From: Roseiarcus sp963774195
GTDB lineage: Bacteria > Pseudomonadota > Alphaproteobacteria > Rhizobiales > Beijerinckiaceae
Reading direction: 5' to 3'
DNA: 64,000 bases
NCBI GenBank assembly: GCA_963774195.1
Contig: CAVZDY010000003.1
Coordinates: 1,612,001 to 1,676,000, forward strand
Shown here: one piece after another, positions 35,005-45,033 of the stretch
How the letters are laid out: every line of letters starts with the position of its first letter
Numbering within the stretch: position 1 is the first letter of the stretch
Translations under genes and position numbers: made by a program
Notes under the pieces: model-generated
What the model was told of the DNA's origin: nothing
The model's database searches: none
What the model saw: the letters and a program-made list of their open reading frames with translations, nothing else

Positions 35005-36411
35005 CTAGCCCCGCTTCTTCTTCGGCGCGTAAGGGTTTTCGCCGCCGCCGCGCATCGACAGGCGGATCGGCACGCCGAACAGGCCGAAGGTCTCGCGCAG
35101 GCCATTGGCGATATAGCGCTTGTAGCTCTCGGGAATGCTGTCGACCTGATTGCCGAACAGAACGAAGAACGGCGGGCGCGCCTTCGGCTGCGTCATATAG
35201 CGGATTTTGACGCGCCGGCCGGCGACCGCGGGCGGCGGCGTCGTGTCGACGACCGGGGCGAGCCAGCGATTGAGCCGCCCGGTCGAGATGCGCACGTTCC
35301 ACACGTCGTGCGTCGCCACCACCGCCTCGAGCAGTTTATCGACATGTGCGCCGGTGAGGCCCGAGACGGGGATGACGCGCGCTCCCCTGAGTTGCGGCAG
35401 CAGACGGTCGGCCTCGGCGCGCAGTTCCTGGGCCTTCGCGCTCTTGTTCTCGACGAGATCCCATTTGTTGAGGCCGATCACCACCGCCCGCCCCTCGCGC
35501 TCGGCGAGGTCGGCCAGCGTCAGATCCTGCTTCTCGAACGGGATCGTCGCGTCCAGCAGCAGAATGACGACTTCGGCGAAGCGCACCGCGCGCAAGGCGT
35601 CGGCGACCGCGAGCTTTTCGAGCTTTTCGACGACTCGCGCGCGTCGGCGCAAGCCGGCGGTGTCGAAGAGCTTGATCCGCCGGTCGCGCCAGGTCGTCTC
35701 AAGGCCGATGCTGTCGCGCGTCAGGCCCGGCTCCGGCCCGGTCAGCAGGCGATCCTCGCCGAGGATGCGGTTGAGCAAGGTCGACTTGCCGGCGTTCGGG
35801 CGGCCGAGCACCGCGATGCGGAGCGGCTTGGTCGGGTCCGCCTCAGTGCCGTCCTCCTCGTCGCCAAGGACCAGAGGCGCGGTCTCATCCTCCCCCTCGA
35901 CGTCGAAGAGCTTCTCCTCCGGCAGCGCGGCGACCAGCGCGTCCTGCAACTCGCCGAGGCCTTCGCCATGTTCGGCGGAAAAGGCGATCGGATCGCCGAG
36001 ACCGAGTCCAAAAGCTTCGTAAGCGCCTTCGCGCCCAGCGAGCCCCTCCGCCTTGTTGGCGATCAGGATGACCGGCTTGTCGGCGCGGCGCACCGCTTGT
36101 GCGAAATGCCGGTCGGCGCCCGTCACACCGGCGCGCGCGTCGATCACGAACAGGATCGCGTCGCAGTCGGCGAGCGCCGCCTCGGTCTGCGCCCGCATGC
36201 GCCCGGCGAGCGAGAGGCCGTCGCCCTCCTCGAGTCCGGCGGTGTCGATAATGGTGAAGACGAGCTCGCCAAGCCGCGCCTCGCCTTCGCGCCGGTCGCG
36301 CGTCACCCCGGGCTGATCGTCGACGAGGGCGAGCTTGCGCCCGACCAGCCGGTTGAACAGCGTGGACTTGCCGACGTTGGGGCGGCCGATAATGGCGACT
36401 TTGGCGGTCAT
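35005..36411 (-). CDS. der: Ribosome-assembly GTPase Der (EngA)
   Basis: 468 residues with two tandem GTPase domains and a KH-like C-terminus, unique to Der. Domain 1: G1 GRPNVGKST (9-17), DTAGLEE (G3), NKAEG (G4). Domain 2 (from about 200): G1 GRPNAGKST, DTAGLRRR, NKWDLVEN. An acidic linker (DEEDGTEADPT) separates them. The C-terminal part has PPFFVLFGNQVDSIPESYKRYIANGLRETFGLFGVPIRLSMRGGGENPYAPKKKRG. It helps 50S subunit maturation. It lies downstream of the TPR/YfgM-like gene on the same strand, the same neighbourhood as yfgM-bamB-der in other proteobacteria, though bamB is absent. Confidence 0.97.
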   Translation of the reverse strand: MTAKVAIIGRPNVGKSTLFNRLVGRKLALVDDQPGVTRDRREGEARLGELVFTIIDTAGLEEGDGLSLAGRMRAQTEAALADCDAILFVIDARAGVTGADRHFAQAVRRADKPVILIANKAEGLAGREGAYEAFGLGLGDPIAFSAEHGEGLGELQDALVAALPEEKLFDVEGEDETAPLVLGDEEDGTEADPTKPLRIAVLGRPNAGKSTLLNRILGEDRLLTGPEPGLTRDSIGLETTWRDRRIKLFDTAGLRRRARVVEKLEKLAVADALRAVRFAEVVILLLDATIPFEKQDLTLADLAEREGRAVVIGLNKWDLVENKSAKAQELRAEADRLLPQLRGARVIPVSGLTGAHVDKLLEAVVATHDVWNVRISTGRLNRWLAPVVDTTPPPAVAGRRVKIRYMTQPKARPPFFVLFGNQVDSIPESYKRYIANGLRETFGLFGVPIRLSMRGGGENPYAPKKKRG

Positions 36412-36452
36412 GATCGGCTTTCAACCAAGGCGAGCAGCGTCACGTGAAAGCG

Positions 36453-37154
36453 TCACTTGGCGGCAGGCGGACTGGCGGCAGGGGGATTGGCGGAGGGCGA
36501 ATTGGCGGGCCGATTGGCGGCGACGAGGCCGAGAAGGCTCTCCGCGCTGCGCCTTTCCGCTTCCGGAGCGGCCGGGTCGGCGGCGACGAGATCGAGCGAC
36601 TTGCCGGCGCCGTCATAATCGCCGCCGTTCAGCGCGATGACGGCGAGCGCGAGACGCGCGGTGTTGCGATAGACGCCGTCGTTGCCCGCCAACCCTTCGA
36701 GCGCGCTCTTGGCCGCATCCGTCTCGCCGGCGTCGAGCCGCAGCAATGCCCCGCGCAGGCGAGCCGCCTGCTGGAATTCGACGCCGATCGAAGCGTCATT
36801 GGCGAGCGCGTCATAGGCGGCGATCGCCGCCTTCGGGTCGGTCTTCGATTTGACCGCCGCCTCGGAGAGGCGCGCAAGCGTCTGATAGCCGCGCGGCCCA
36901 TCCGTGGCGAGCTTGGCGAGCGCGGCGTTCGCCTCGGCGTCCTTGCCGTCGCGATCGAGCGCCATCGCCTGCTGAAACGCCGCCCCGGCGGCCTGCTCGG
37001 CGCCGGTCCGGTGGTACTGATAGAAGCGCCAGCCCGCGGTCCCAATTACGAGGAGCACCGCGGCGGCGATGATGACGTTCTGATATTTCTTCCAGAACTC
37101 GACGGCTTTGTCGCGCCGAACTTCCTCATCGACTTCGTGAAATATGTCGCTCAT
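36453..37154 (-). CDS. YfgM-like tetratricopeptide membrane-anchored protein
   Basis: 233 residues from ATG 37154; upstream in-frame sequence to 37424 lacks homology. The N-terminus is cytoplasmic (SDIFHEVDEEVRRDKAVEFWKKYQN), then a single membrane helix (VIIAAAVLLVIGTAGWRFY), then an Ala-rich helical repeat domain (TPR_21 type) in the periplasm with LARLSEAAVKSKTDPKAAIAAYDALA, and a Pro/Ala/Asn-rich tail. In E. coli YfgM interacts with SecYEG and PpiD as a periplasmic chaperone. It is followed by der 41 bp later, consistent with one operon. Confidence 0.85.
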   Translation of the reverse strand: MSDIFHEVDEEVRRDKAVEFWKKYQNVIIAAAVLLVIGTAGWRFYQYHRTGAEQAAGAAFQQAMALDRDGKDAEANAALAKLATDGPRGYQTLARLSEAAVKSKTDPKAAIAAYDALANDASIGVEFQQAARLRGALLRLDAGETDAAKSALEGLAGNDGVYRNTARLALAVIALNGGDYDGAGKSLDLVAADPAAPEAERRSAESLLGLVAANRPANSPSANPPAASPPAAK

Positions 37155-37459
37155 GGCCTTGCTCGTCGCGTCTCGCTCGCCGCAGGGCCACGTGCCCGGG
37201 CAAAGCGAGGCCGTTAGCACGCCCGTGCGACGAAAGCGAGCAGCAAGCGGGCGACGAGGTCGCGGCGAGCCCATCCGGCAGCGCGACGATCCGCCACATT
37301 TTGAGCTTCCTCGAACGAAGGTAAGGACGAACCTGAGAAGCGCTCCAAAGAGAACCGTCAATTCGACCGAGCGTCGAATCCAACTCGCACCCTTACAAGC
37401 TGCGCTCTCGCCTTGGCGCGCCACGGGCGCAGGGGTGAGGCGCCCGAACGGAAAGAGCC
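37155..37459. other. 305-bp divergent intergenic region
   Basis: Lies between the divergent starts of the YfgM-like gene and the HiPIP gene. I see no open frame, tRNA, strong palindrome or convincing promoter pair. It should contain both promoters. Confidence 0.5.
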
Positions 37460-37726
37460 ATGAACGATTTGAATTCCAAGAGCGTGAATCGTCGCACCGT
37501 CCTGATCGCAGCGGCGGGCGCCGCGCCCTTGCTGGCGATCTGTGCGCGCAGCGCCCAAGCGGCCGGGCTATCCCAATCGGCGATTGGCTACCAAAACAGC
37601 CCCGGCAAGAACGGCCACCAGTGTGACGGATGCAATCTGTTCGTTGGCCCTAGTTCCTGCAAGACGGTGGAGGGCGTGATTTCGCCGACGGGTTGGTGCA
37701 AGCTCTGGGTCAACAAGGCGGCATAA
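37460..37726 (+). CDS. High-potential iron-sulfur protein (HiPIP), Tat-exported
   Basis: 88 residues. A Tat signal (NRRTVLIAAAG, Arg11-Arg12, cleavage near ARSAQA) is followed by a mature chain of about 53 residues. Four cysteines, Cys55, Cys58, Cys67 and Cys80, in a Cx2C-x8-Cx12C pattern with NGHQCDGCNLFVG and PTGWCKLW, match the HiPIP [4Fe-4S] ligand set. HiPIPs are soluble periplasmic electron carriers in photosynthetic or respiratory chains. The protein is at the small end of the family. No reductase or cytochrome gene is adjacent, so its partner is unknown. Divergent from the YfgM-like gene. Confidence 0.9.
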   Translation: MNDLNSKSVNRRTVLIAAAGAAPLLAICARSAQAAGLSQSAIGYQNSPGKNGHQCDGCNLFVGPSSCKTVEGVISPTGWCKLWVNKAA

Positions 37727-37863
37727 CGGCTGACCATTCCGCGCCCGTGCCTCGCCCGGATAAACGCGTGCGCCGGACTTAAGAAACCTGAAGCTTTCCC
37801 GCGGGGCGGCGCCGCCTACCGCGCCGCGGGCCGGAATCCGCCAAAGCCCGAGGCGTCGCCCCG

Positions 37864-39870
37864 TTACGCCTCAAACTCCATGATCACCGCATCGACGGCG
37901 AGCGAATCGCCCTCTTTGGCCAGGATCGTCTTGACCGTGGCGTCGCGCTCGGCGAGCAGCACGTTCTCCATCTTCATCGCCTCGACGATGCACAGGGCCT
38001 CGCCTGCCTTCACCTCCTGCCCCTCACGCACCGCGATCGATTTGACCAGACCCGGCATCGGACAGAGCAGGAACCGCGATTGGTCGGCGCCCTTGCGCTC
38101 GATCATCAGCCCGGCGAGTTCGGCCTCGCGCTGCGTGTAGACGCGGGCGGCGACGGAGACGCCGCGACGGGCCAATTCGAAGCCGTTCAGGATCGGCCGG
38201 ACCTGCACCACCGCCGGCGTCCCGTCGATAGCGCCGCGCCACACCGGCTCACCCGGCGTCCACGGCGATTCGATCCGCATCCGCCGCCCGTCGGCGAAAA
38301 CGATCGCGACCGCGCCGTCCTCCGGGTCGACCTCGACGTCGATTCGCGCCTTGCCGAGCAAAACGACCCGCTTCAGTTGGAAGCGCAGTCGCGACGCCTC
38401 GCGCAGTTGGCCGGAGATGCCGCGCTTGCGGATATTCTGGACATGATCGACATGCGCGGCGACGGCCGCCAGCGTGAGCTCGGTCTCGCCCGCCGCGACG
38501 AGCGGGGCGAACCCTTCCGGGAACTCCTCGGCGATGACGCCGGTCGACAGCTTGCCGGCGCGCCAGCGCGGATGCTGCATCAGCGCGGAGAGGAAGGGAA
38601 TATTGTGGCGAATGCCGTCGATGACGAAGCCGTCGAGCGCGTTCGCCTGCGCTTCGATCGCGCCGAGCCGATCAGGCGCATGCGTCACCAGCTTGGCGAT
38701 CATCGGATCGTAATAGATCGAGATCTCGCCGCCCTCGTAGACGCCGGTGTCGTTGCGCACGGTGACGCCGTCGACGCGCCCCTCCGCGGGCGGGCGGTAT
38801 TTGACCAGCCGTCCGGTCGAAGGCAGGAAGCTGCGCGTCGGATCCTCGGCGTAGACGCGGCTCTCGACCGCCCAGCCATTGAGCTTCACGTCCGCCTGCG
38901 TCAGGCGCAGCCGCTCGCCGTAGGCGACGCGAATCATCTCCTCGACGAGATCGACGCCGGTGACGAGCTCCGTCACCGGATGCTCGACCTGCAGGCGGGT
39001 GTTCATCTCCAGGAAAAAGAAGCTGCGGTCCTGGCCGGCGACGAATTCGACCGTGCCGGCCGAATCGTAACCGACCGCCTTGGCGAGCGCGACCGCCTGC
39101 TCGCCCATCTTGCGGCGCGTTTCTTCATCGAGCAGCGGCGACGGCGCCTCTTCGATCACCTTCTGATTGCGGCGCTGAATCGAGCATTCCCGCTCGCCGA
39201 GATAGATGACGTTGCCGTGCTTGTCGCCGAGCACCTGGATTTCGATGTGGCGCGGATTGACGATGAATTTCTCGACGAATACCCGGTCGTCGCCGAATGA
39301 GGACAGCGCCTCCGACTTGGCGCGCGCGAAGCCCTCGGCGACCTCCTGGCGGCTATGCGCGATCCGCATGCCCTTGCCGCCGCCGCCCGCCGAGGCTTTG
39401 ATCATCACGGGGTAGCCGATCTCGTCGGCGATCGTCGCCGCCTGCTCCGGGCTCTCGATCACGCCGAGGAAGCCGGGCACGGTCGAAACCTTGGCCGCAT
39501 TGGCGAATTTCTTCGATTCGATCTTGTCGCCCATCACCTCGATCGCGCGGGGATTGGGGCCGATGAAGACGATGCCCGCCTCGGCGAGCGCGTGGGCGAA
39601 AGCGGCCCGCTCCGAGAGAAAGCCGTAGCCGGGATGGACCGCCTCGGCGCCGGTCTCCTTGCAGGCGGCGATGATCTTCTCGATCGAGAGATAGGATTGG
39701 GCCGCCGGCGCCGGGCCGATCGCGACCGCCTGGTCCGCCATTTCGACGTGCAGCGCGTCCTTGTCGGCGTCCGAATAGACGGCGACCGTCCGAATACCTA
39801 GGCGCCGCGCGGTCTTTATGACCCGGCAGGCGATTTCGCCGCGATTGGCGATCAGGATCGTCTTGAACAT
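37864..39870 (-). CDS. pccA: Propionyl/acetyl-CoA carboxylase alpha chain (biotin carboxylase + BCCP)
   Basis: 668 residues. The N-terminal biotin carboxylase part (MFKTILIANRGEIACRVIKTARRLG) has the ATP-grasp glycine loop MIKASAGGGGKGMRI near residue 160, then ECSIQRRNQKVIEEAPSP and FLEMNTRLQVEHPVTE. A BT linker domain follows (about 470-580). A C-terminal biotinyl domain has the acceptor Lys in CIVEAMKMENVLLAE. This length and layout fit PccA, with propionyl-CoA as preferred substrate. The product, methylmalonyl-CoA, feeds succinyl-CoA. The beta subunit gene is about 1.5 kb upstream on the same strand, separated by a hypothetical gene and VapBC. Confidence 0.94.
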   Translation of the reverse strand: MFKTILIANRGEIACRVIKTARRLGIRTVAVYSDADKDALHVEMADQAVAIGPAPAAQSYLSIEKIIAACKETGAEAVHPGYGFLSERAAFAHALAEAGIVFIGPNPRAIEVMGDKIESKKFANAAKVSTVPGFLGVIESPEQAATIADEIGYPVMIKASAGGGGKGMRIAHSRQEVAEGFARAKSEALSSFGDDRVFVEKFIVNPRHIEIQVLGDKHGNVIYLGERECSIQRRNQKVIEEAPSPLLDEETRRKMGEQAVALAKAVGYDSAGTVEFVAGQDRSFFFLEMNTRLQVEHPVTELVTGVDLVEEMIRVAYGERLRLTQADVKLNGWAVESRVYAEDPTRSFLPSTGRLVKYRPPAEGRVDGVTVRNDTGVYEGGEISIYYDPMIAKLVTHAPDRLGAIEAQANALDGFVIDGIRHNIPFLSALMQHPRWRAGKLSTGVIAEEFPEGFAPLVAAGETELTLAAVAAHVDHVQNIRKRGISGQLREASRLRFQLKRVVLLGKARIDVEVDPEDGAVAIVFADGRRMRIESPWTPGEPVWRGAIDGTPAVVQVRPILNGFELARRGVSVAARVYTQREAELAGLMIERKGADQSRFLLCPMPGLVKSIAVREGQEVKAGEALCIVEAMKMENVLLAERDATVKTILAKEGDSLAVDAVIMEFEA

Positions 39871-39959
39871 CGCCCCCTCGGAGGACGCCCCCGTTTCGGG
39901 AGCCGTTGCCTCCGGTTTCTATTGGAGCGCAAGCCCTGCGTAAACACCTGCCTGAAACC

Positions 39960-39979
39960 CTTCTCCCCTGCGGGAGAAG
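39960..39979 (-). terminator. Hairpin after the 39984-40379 gene
   Basis: A perfect 8-bp stem (CTTCTCCC / GGGAGAAG) with a CTGC loop lies five bases past the stop codon of the minus-strand gene. On the minus strand only a short GGTTT run follows, so it is a weak or repeat-derived terminator. The arms resemble the CTCTCCCGC palindrome family. Confidence 0.45.
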
Positions 39980-39983
39980 AGTT

Positions 39984-40379
39984 TTAAGCTCGGGCGCCTT
40001 TCAGCGCCGCGTCGACGCCGGCCCAGCCGCGCGACGCCCGGGCTCCGACCGCTCCGAGGAACCAGGCCGGCGCGCTTTGCGCGTCGGCGAGAGCGGCGGC
40101 GAGCACCGCCAGCGCATTGGCCGAGGCGCATTCGTCAGAATGCGCGATCAGCCATTGCGCCTGCTCTTCGCTGATGGCGCCGGTAGGCCGAGCTTGCCAG
40201 ACGACATGCTCGACGATCTTCTCGACGAAGAACTCCGTCCATTCCGGCGCATTGGCGAGGCCGGCGCGCTCGACGGCGAACAATTCGTCCGCCGCCTCGC
40301 GCGAAACCCAGCCGTCGGCGAAAACCTCGCGCCTGAGCCAGGCGACATCCATCGCAGTGACCTTGCGGCCGAGGATCAT
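39984..40379 (-). CDS. Conserved hypothetical protein (131 aa)
   Basis: From ATG 40379 (MILGRKVTAMDVAWLRREVFADGWVS) the protein reads as a compact alpha-helical domain: REAADELFAVERAGLANAPEWTEFFVEKIVEHVVWQARPTGAISEEQAQWLIAHSDE, then an Ala-rich tail. Upstream in-frame codons to 40547 (Arg-rich, no start context) look non-coding. The W-x(3)-F-V-E pattern and the SEEQAQWLI element look like a conserved family but I cannot name it. Same strand as pccA, between it and the VapBC module, so it may be part of the pcc operon. Confidence 0.65.
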   Translation of the reverse strand: MILGRKVTAMDVAWLRREVFADGWVSREAADELFAVERAGLANAPEWTEFFVEKIVEHVVWQARPTGAISEEQAQWLIAHSDECASANALAVLAAALADAQSAPAWFLGAVGARASRGWAGVDAALKGARA

Positions 40380-40577
40380 CGCCGAGATGATCGATCGAAC
40401 TCCGCTCGACTGTAAACGCCATAACGCAACCCATTTTCGATGCCCCTGCCGCTTCGTTGGCGGCTTGTTGAGGGCGACTTTGGGCTGCAATCTTTGCCGA
40501 GTGGTGAACTTAAAGCGCCGCCTGCCGGGAGGGTTAAGCGGCGGCAAAGGGGGATGGTTTCGGGAGGGTGAAGGCCC

Positions 40578-41006
40578 TCACACGGTTGGCTCTCGCCAGT
40601 CGACACCCGGAAAGCGCGCGTAGTCGCGATCGAAGGTGATCCAGGTGCAGCCCCGCTCGAGGACGAGCGCGGCGAACCAAGCGTCCGCGACGCGCGGTCC
40701 ACGGATGCCGGCTTCGAGGCACAGGCGCCTGAATATCTCCCAGTGCCGCTCTCCGGGCCGAACGACCTCGCAGTGCGGCTGATTGAGGAGATTGTCTCCG
40801 AACGCGAAGACCTCGCCCATCGAGCTCGGCTCCGCGAAAATCTTCGGATTGGTTGTGATGCGGGCGACGGCGCTCAGCGTCAGCGGCGAGACGCCAAATT
40901 GCGCGTCGGCGCGAATAACGCCGTCCAACCAGGGCTTGCAAACGCCGTGGCGGGGCGAATCGCGCCGAAATGCATAGATCAGCACGTTGACGTCGGCGAG
41001 AATCAC
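40578..41006 (-). CDS. vapC: VapC-type PIN-domain toxin
   Basis: 142 residues with the PIN fold: ILADVNVLIYAFRRDS at the start (catalytic Asp5), a conserved acidic region, VADAWFAALVLERGCTWITFDRDYARFPGVDW with the two C-terminal acidic residues (ADAW and FDRDY). The TAxxxxPxxHxxxR-like middle and the ending place it in the VapC toxin family that cleaves RNA (tRNA or rRNA) with Mg. Its ATG overlaps the antitoxin stop by four bases (41003-41006), the usual TA arrangement. Confidence 0.92.
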   Translation of the reverse strand: MILADVNVLIYAFRRDSPRHGVCKPWLDGVIRADAQFGVSPLTLSAVARITTNPKIFAEPSSMGEVFAFGDNLLNQPHCEVVRPGERHWEIFRRLCLEAGIRGPRVADAWFAALVLERGCTWITFDRDYARFPGVDWREPTV

Positions 41007-41281
41007 TCGATCCGCCCGGCTTCGCGCAGGTCCTCAAGGTCCTGCAAAGCGGCGGAATCGTCCAGGTCGATCCCAGGCAGCAAGCCGCCGCTCGCGGAAC
41101 TGACGGGAGGCAAGGTCCGGTCGACGATCCAATCGGAAGACTTCTCGTTGACGACCTGCCGCAGCCCTTCCTCGATCAAGGCCGTCAACGTCCGCCCTTC
41201 GTCCGCCGCCTTGCGTTTGGCGCGCCGGACAAGGTCCTCAGGCAGTCTAACTGTCGTTCTCTCGGTCATATGTCGAGACAT
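41003..41281 (-). CDS. vapB: VapB-type ribbon-helix-helix antitoxin
   Basis: 92 residues from ATG 41281 (MSRHMTERTT) or 88 from ATG 41269. RTTVRLPEDLVRRAKRKAADEGRTLTALIEEGLRQVV is a ribbon-helix-helix DNA-binding domain. The C-terminal part (LPPVSSASGGLLPGIDLDDSAALQDLEDL) is the acidic toxin-binding tail. Both possible start codons lie within the palindrome at 41267-41284, so the protein probably binds its own start region to repress the operon. Confidence 0.9.
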   Translation of the reverse strand: MSRHMTERTTVRLPEDLVRRAKRKAADEGRTLTALIEEGLRQVVNEKSSDWIVDRTLPPVSSASGGLLPGIDLDDSAALQDLEDLREAGRIE

Positions 41282-41284
41282 ATG
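41267..41284. promoter_or_regulatory. VapB operator palindrome overlapping the start codons
   Basis: CATATGTC-GA-GACATATG: 8-bp perfect arms with a 2-bp spacer. The outer CATs are the start codons at 41269 and 41281 read on the minus strand. A further half-site-like GATATGTC lies about 10 bases upstream (near 41296). RHH antitoxins bind such AT-rich dyads, so autoregulation is likely. Confidence 0.7.
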
Positions 41285-41388
41285 TGCCCGGCGTCGATAT
41301 GTCAATCAGGACTTCTTGCGCGGCCCCGACGACCGCCGCGTCCCTTTTGCTCGACAAATCGCCGCCGCACGGCGCCGCTCTGCTCGCC

Positions 41389-42921
<1,533 letters not shown>

Positions 42922-43179
42922 GAAGGGCGGCTCCGGTTCGGGGGCGCAAAGTGTCGACGATCCGCCCCAATTCTCCGCTGCTTCATGGCCGGGACGCTTC
43001 CAGGATCGAGGCCAATGTCGGCAGGCGTTCTTCCGGCGCCTATAGCATGCGGCGGGCTCGGCGGGAACGGGGCAGCCCTGCGACGTTGGAGCGACGGCGA
43101 GCCTCCGGCCATCGAACTGTTTCATCCGCCGCGCGACGCCTATAGAGACGAACGCAGGAAAACATCTTTGGAGACAACG

Positions 43180-43566
43180 ATGATCATCGCCAAAAATGCC
43201 GAGGGCGCTACGAAAGCGATTCTGTTCGCGGGGGAGCGCAGAATCGAGTCCGATACGACGCCGCCCGCCGGAAAAGGCGATGGAATCCGCCCGTTTCAGC
43301 TCCTCGAGGCGGCGCTCGCCAGTTGCATCGCCATCACGCTGCGGATGGTCGCCGACGAGCGGCGCATGGCTCTTCAATCCGTCGACGTAACGGTCGAGGT
43401 CGATCGGTCCCGGGACGAGGAAACCGTTTTCCGCACCTCGATCGATTTGCACGGCGCGCTCGCAGACGCCGAGCGCGAGCTGCTCTTGGAGGTGGCCCGG
43501 CTCTGCCCGGTGCGCAAGACGCTGTCCAAGCCGATCTCGTTCGTCGAGGCGGAGCCAAGCCGATAA
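43180..43566 (+). CDS. OsmC family peroxide-resistance-like protein
   Basis: 128 residues from ATG 43180, with a GGAGACA ribosome-binding site. Typical OsmC/YhfA features: GDGIRPFQLLEAALASCIAITLRMVADER (the first active Cys in ASC), VDVTVEVDR, and LLEVARLCPVRKTLSKPISF (second Cys in CPV). These cysteines reduce organic hydroperoxides in characterised members. It lies opposite pccB with 258 bp between starts and ends next to a palindromic repeat that carries the IS110 insertion. Confidence 0.9.
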   Translation: MIIAKNAEGATKAILFAGERRIESDTTPPAGKGDGIRPFQLLEAALASCIAITLRMVADERRMALQSVDVTVEVDRSRDEETVFRTSIDLHGALADAERELLLEVARLCPVRKTLSKPISFVEAEPSR

Positions 43567-43610
43567 GCGCCGCCCTTCCCGGCGATTAGAGACGCGCTGT
43601 CCTTCGACCC

Positions 43611-43700
43611 AGAGATCGAAGCGTTAGCCGATTGAGGCGCCCACGGAACAACTCGCGACTTGCTGGCGAGGCCTCGATCGCTGGATTGCTTCGCTCCGCT
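43611..43700. repeat. Dispersed palindromic repeat (copy 3), split by the IS110 element
   Basis: This segment is nearly identical to the reverse complement of about 20532-20621. It stops at GGATTGCTTCGCTCCGCT (43683-43700); the missing distal arm, CTCGCAATGACGG, resumes at 45271-45283, on the far side of the insertion. Joined across the element, it regenerates an intact repeat arm. Confidence 0.9.
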
Positions 43701-43752
43701 AAGAAGAAACAACACGCTAAGTGGCGGCGTTGGCGTGCGAATCAGGCTCGGC

Positions 43753-45033
43753 TCAGGCGGCTTGCGAGATCGGCTGCAAGGTGGCGTCGTAGCCGAGATC
43801 GCGGATTTGCCGGACTAGGCGATTGAGTTTGGCCTTGGGCCGGCGGCCCTCGAAATAGGCGCCGCCGAGGTCGCGGTGCGGGACGCCGTCTTTGAGCATG
43901 TGGTAGACCGCGGTGAGAAGCGAGGCGGCGACGGCGCAGACCGCTTTTTGCGGGCCGCGTCTGGCGCGCAGGCGGAAAAACTGGGCGGAGTAATAGCTCG
44001 CCTTGGCGCGCTTGGCCGCCCACGCGCACTGAACGAGCATGGTCTTCAGCCACGGCGCGCCCTTGCGCAGGCGACCGCGCCGGCGTTTGCCGGCGCTTTC
44101 GTTCTGCGCCGGGCAGAGGCCCGCCCAGGCGACGAGATGGCCGGCGGTGGCGAAGCGGCCCATGTCGGGGCCGATCTCGGAGAGGATCGTCAACGCGGAT
44201 AAGCGGCTGACCCCGGGAATGGTGACGAGCAAGCCGATCAAGTCGCGAAACCCAGCTTTGCGCTCGATCCGTTGGTCGAGCCGCGCGAGGCGCTCGTCGG
44301 CCTCGCGGTCGAGCTCGCCGATGGTCGCCGCCAGCGCGTCGTACTGCTGCAAATGGAGCCGCAGCAGGAAGCGATGATGATCGGTCAGGCGGCCGTGCAG
44401 CGCGTCGTAGAGCTGCTTGGGCGAGGCCTTCAGCCGCCGGTCGGTCAAGGCGACGAGCTTGCGCGGATCGCGCTGGCCGCCGATCATCGCTTCGATCACG
44501 CGGCGCCCGTTGCCGCCCATGATGTCGCTGATCACCGAATCGAGGCGAATGTTGGCTTCCGTCAGCGTCTTCTGGATGCGTTGGACATGGCCGCACTGCT
44601 CGCGCACCAGCTGCTTACGGGTGCGCATCAACGTGCGCAGCTCGTGCAGCGGTTCGTCGGGAACGAAGCTCGCCCGGATCAAGCCGAACGCGGCGAGATC
44701 GGCGATCCAGGTCGCGTCGTTGACGTCGGTCTTGCGGCCGGGAACCGCCTTGATGTGCGCGGCGTTGGCCACGATCATCGCATAGTCGCCGTCGGCCAGT
44801 ATCTTCCAAATCGGCATCCAGTAGACGCCGGTCGCCTCCATCGCGACCCGCTCGCAGCGCGCCGCGACCAGCCAGTCCTTGAGCGCGCCAAGGCCGGCCG
44901 TCGTCGTCTCGAACGTTCGACAGTCCCGGTGGGCCTTGCCGGCCGCCATCGCGCGCACGCACGCCACGACGCTGTCCTTGTGGACGTCGAGGCCGGCCAC
45001 CCGTTCGTGCAGAACTTCCATCATCGCCTCCAT
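43753..45033 (-). CDS. IS110-family transposase (DEDD, RuvC-like)
   Basis: About 426 residues from ATG 45033; MEVLHERVAGLDVHKDSVVACVRA could also begin at 45024 or 45021. The N-terminal DEDD_Tnp_IS110 domain has the first Asp in GLDVHKDS and an EATGVYW block. A coiled middle and the C-terminal Transposase_20 domain follow, with TIPGVSRLSALTILSEIGPDMGRFATAGHLVAWAGLCPAQNESAGKRRRGR and the catalytic-Ser region near KGAPWLKTMLVQCAWAA. It appears full length and uninterrupted, so the element may be active. Confidence 0.93.
   Translation of the reverse strand: MEAMMEVLHERVAGLDVHKDSVVACVRAMAAGKAHRDCRTFETTTAGLGALKDWLVAARCERVAMEATGVYWMPIWKILADGDYAMIVANAAHIKAVPGRKTDVNDATWIADLAAFGLIRASFVPDEPLHELRTLMRTRKQLVREQCGHVQRIQKTLTEANIRLDSVISDIMGGNGRRVIEAMIGGQRDPRKLVALTDRRLKASPKQLYDALHGRLTDHHRFLLRLHLQQYDALAATIGELDREADERLARLDQRIERKAGFRDLIGLLVTIPGVSRLSALTILSEIGPDMGRFATAGHLVAWAGLCPAQNESAGKRRRGRLRKGAPWLKTMLVQCAWAAKRAKASYYSAQFFRLRARRGPQKAVCAVAASLLTAVYHMLKDGVPHRDLGGAYFEGRRPKAKLNRLVRQIRDLGYDATLQPISQAA

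Noticed and set aside
37300..37340. Second SOS-like box (CGAAC ... CGAAC)
   Set aside because: The two GAAC units are separated by 12 bases, not 7, so this does not match the LexA operator.
43632..43826. A 64-codon plus-strand frame next to the IS110 element
   Set aside because: It is a translation of the palindromic repeat and the IS end, not a gene.
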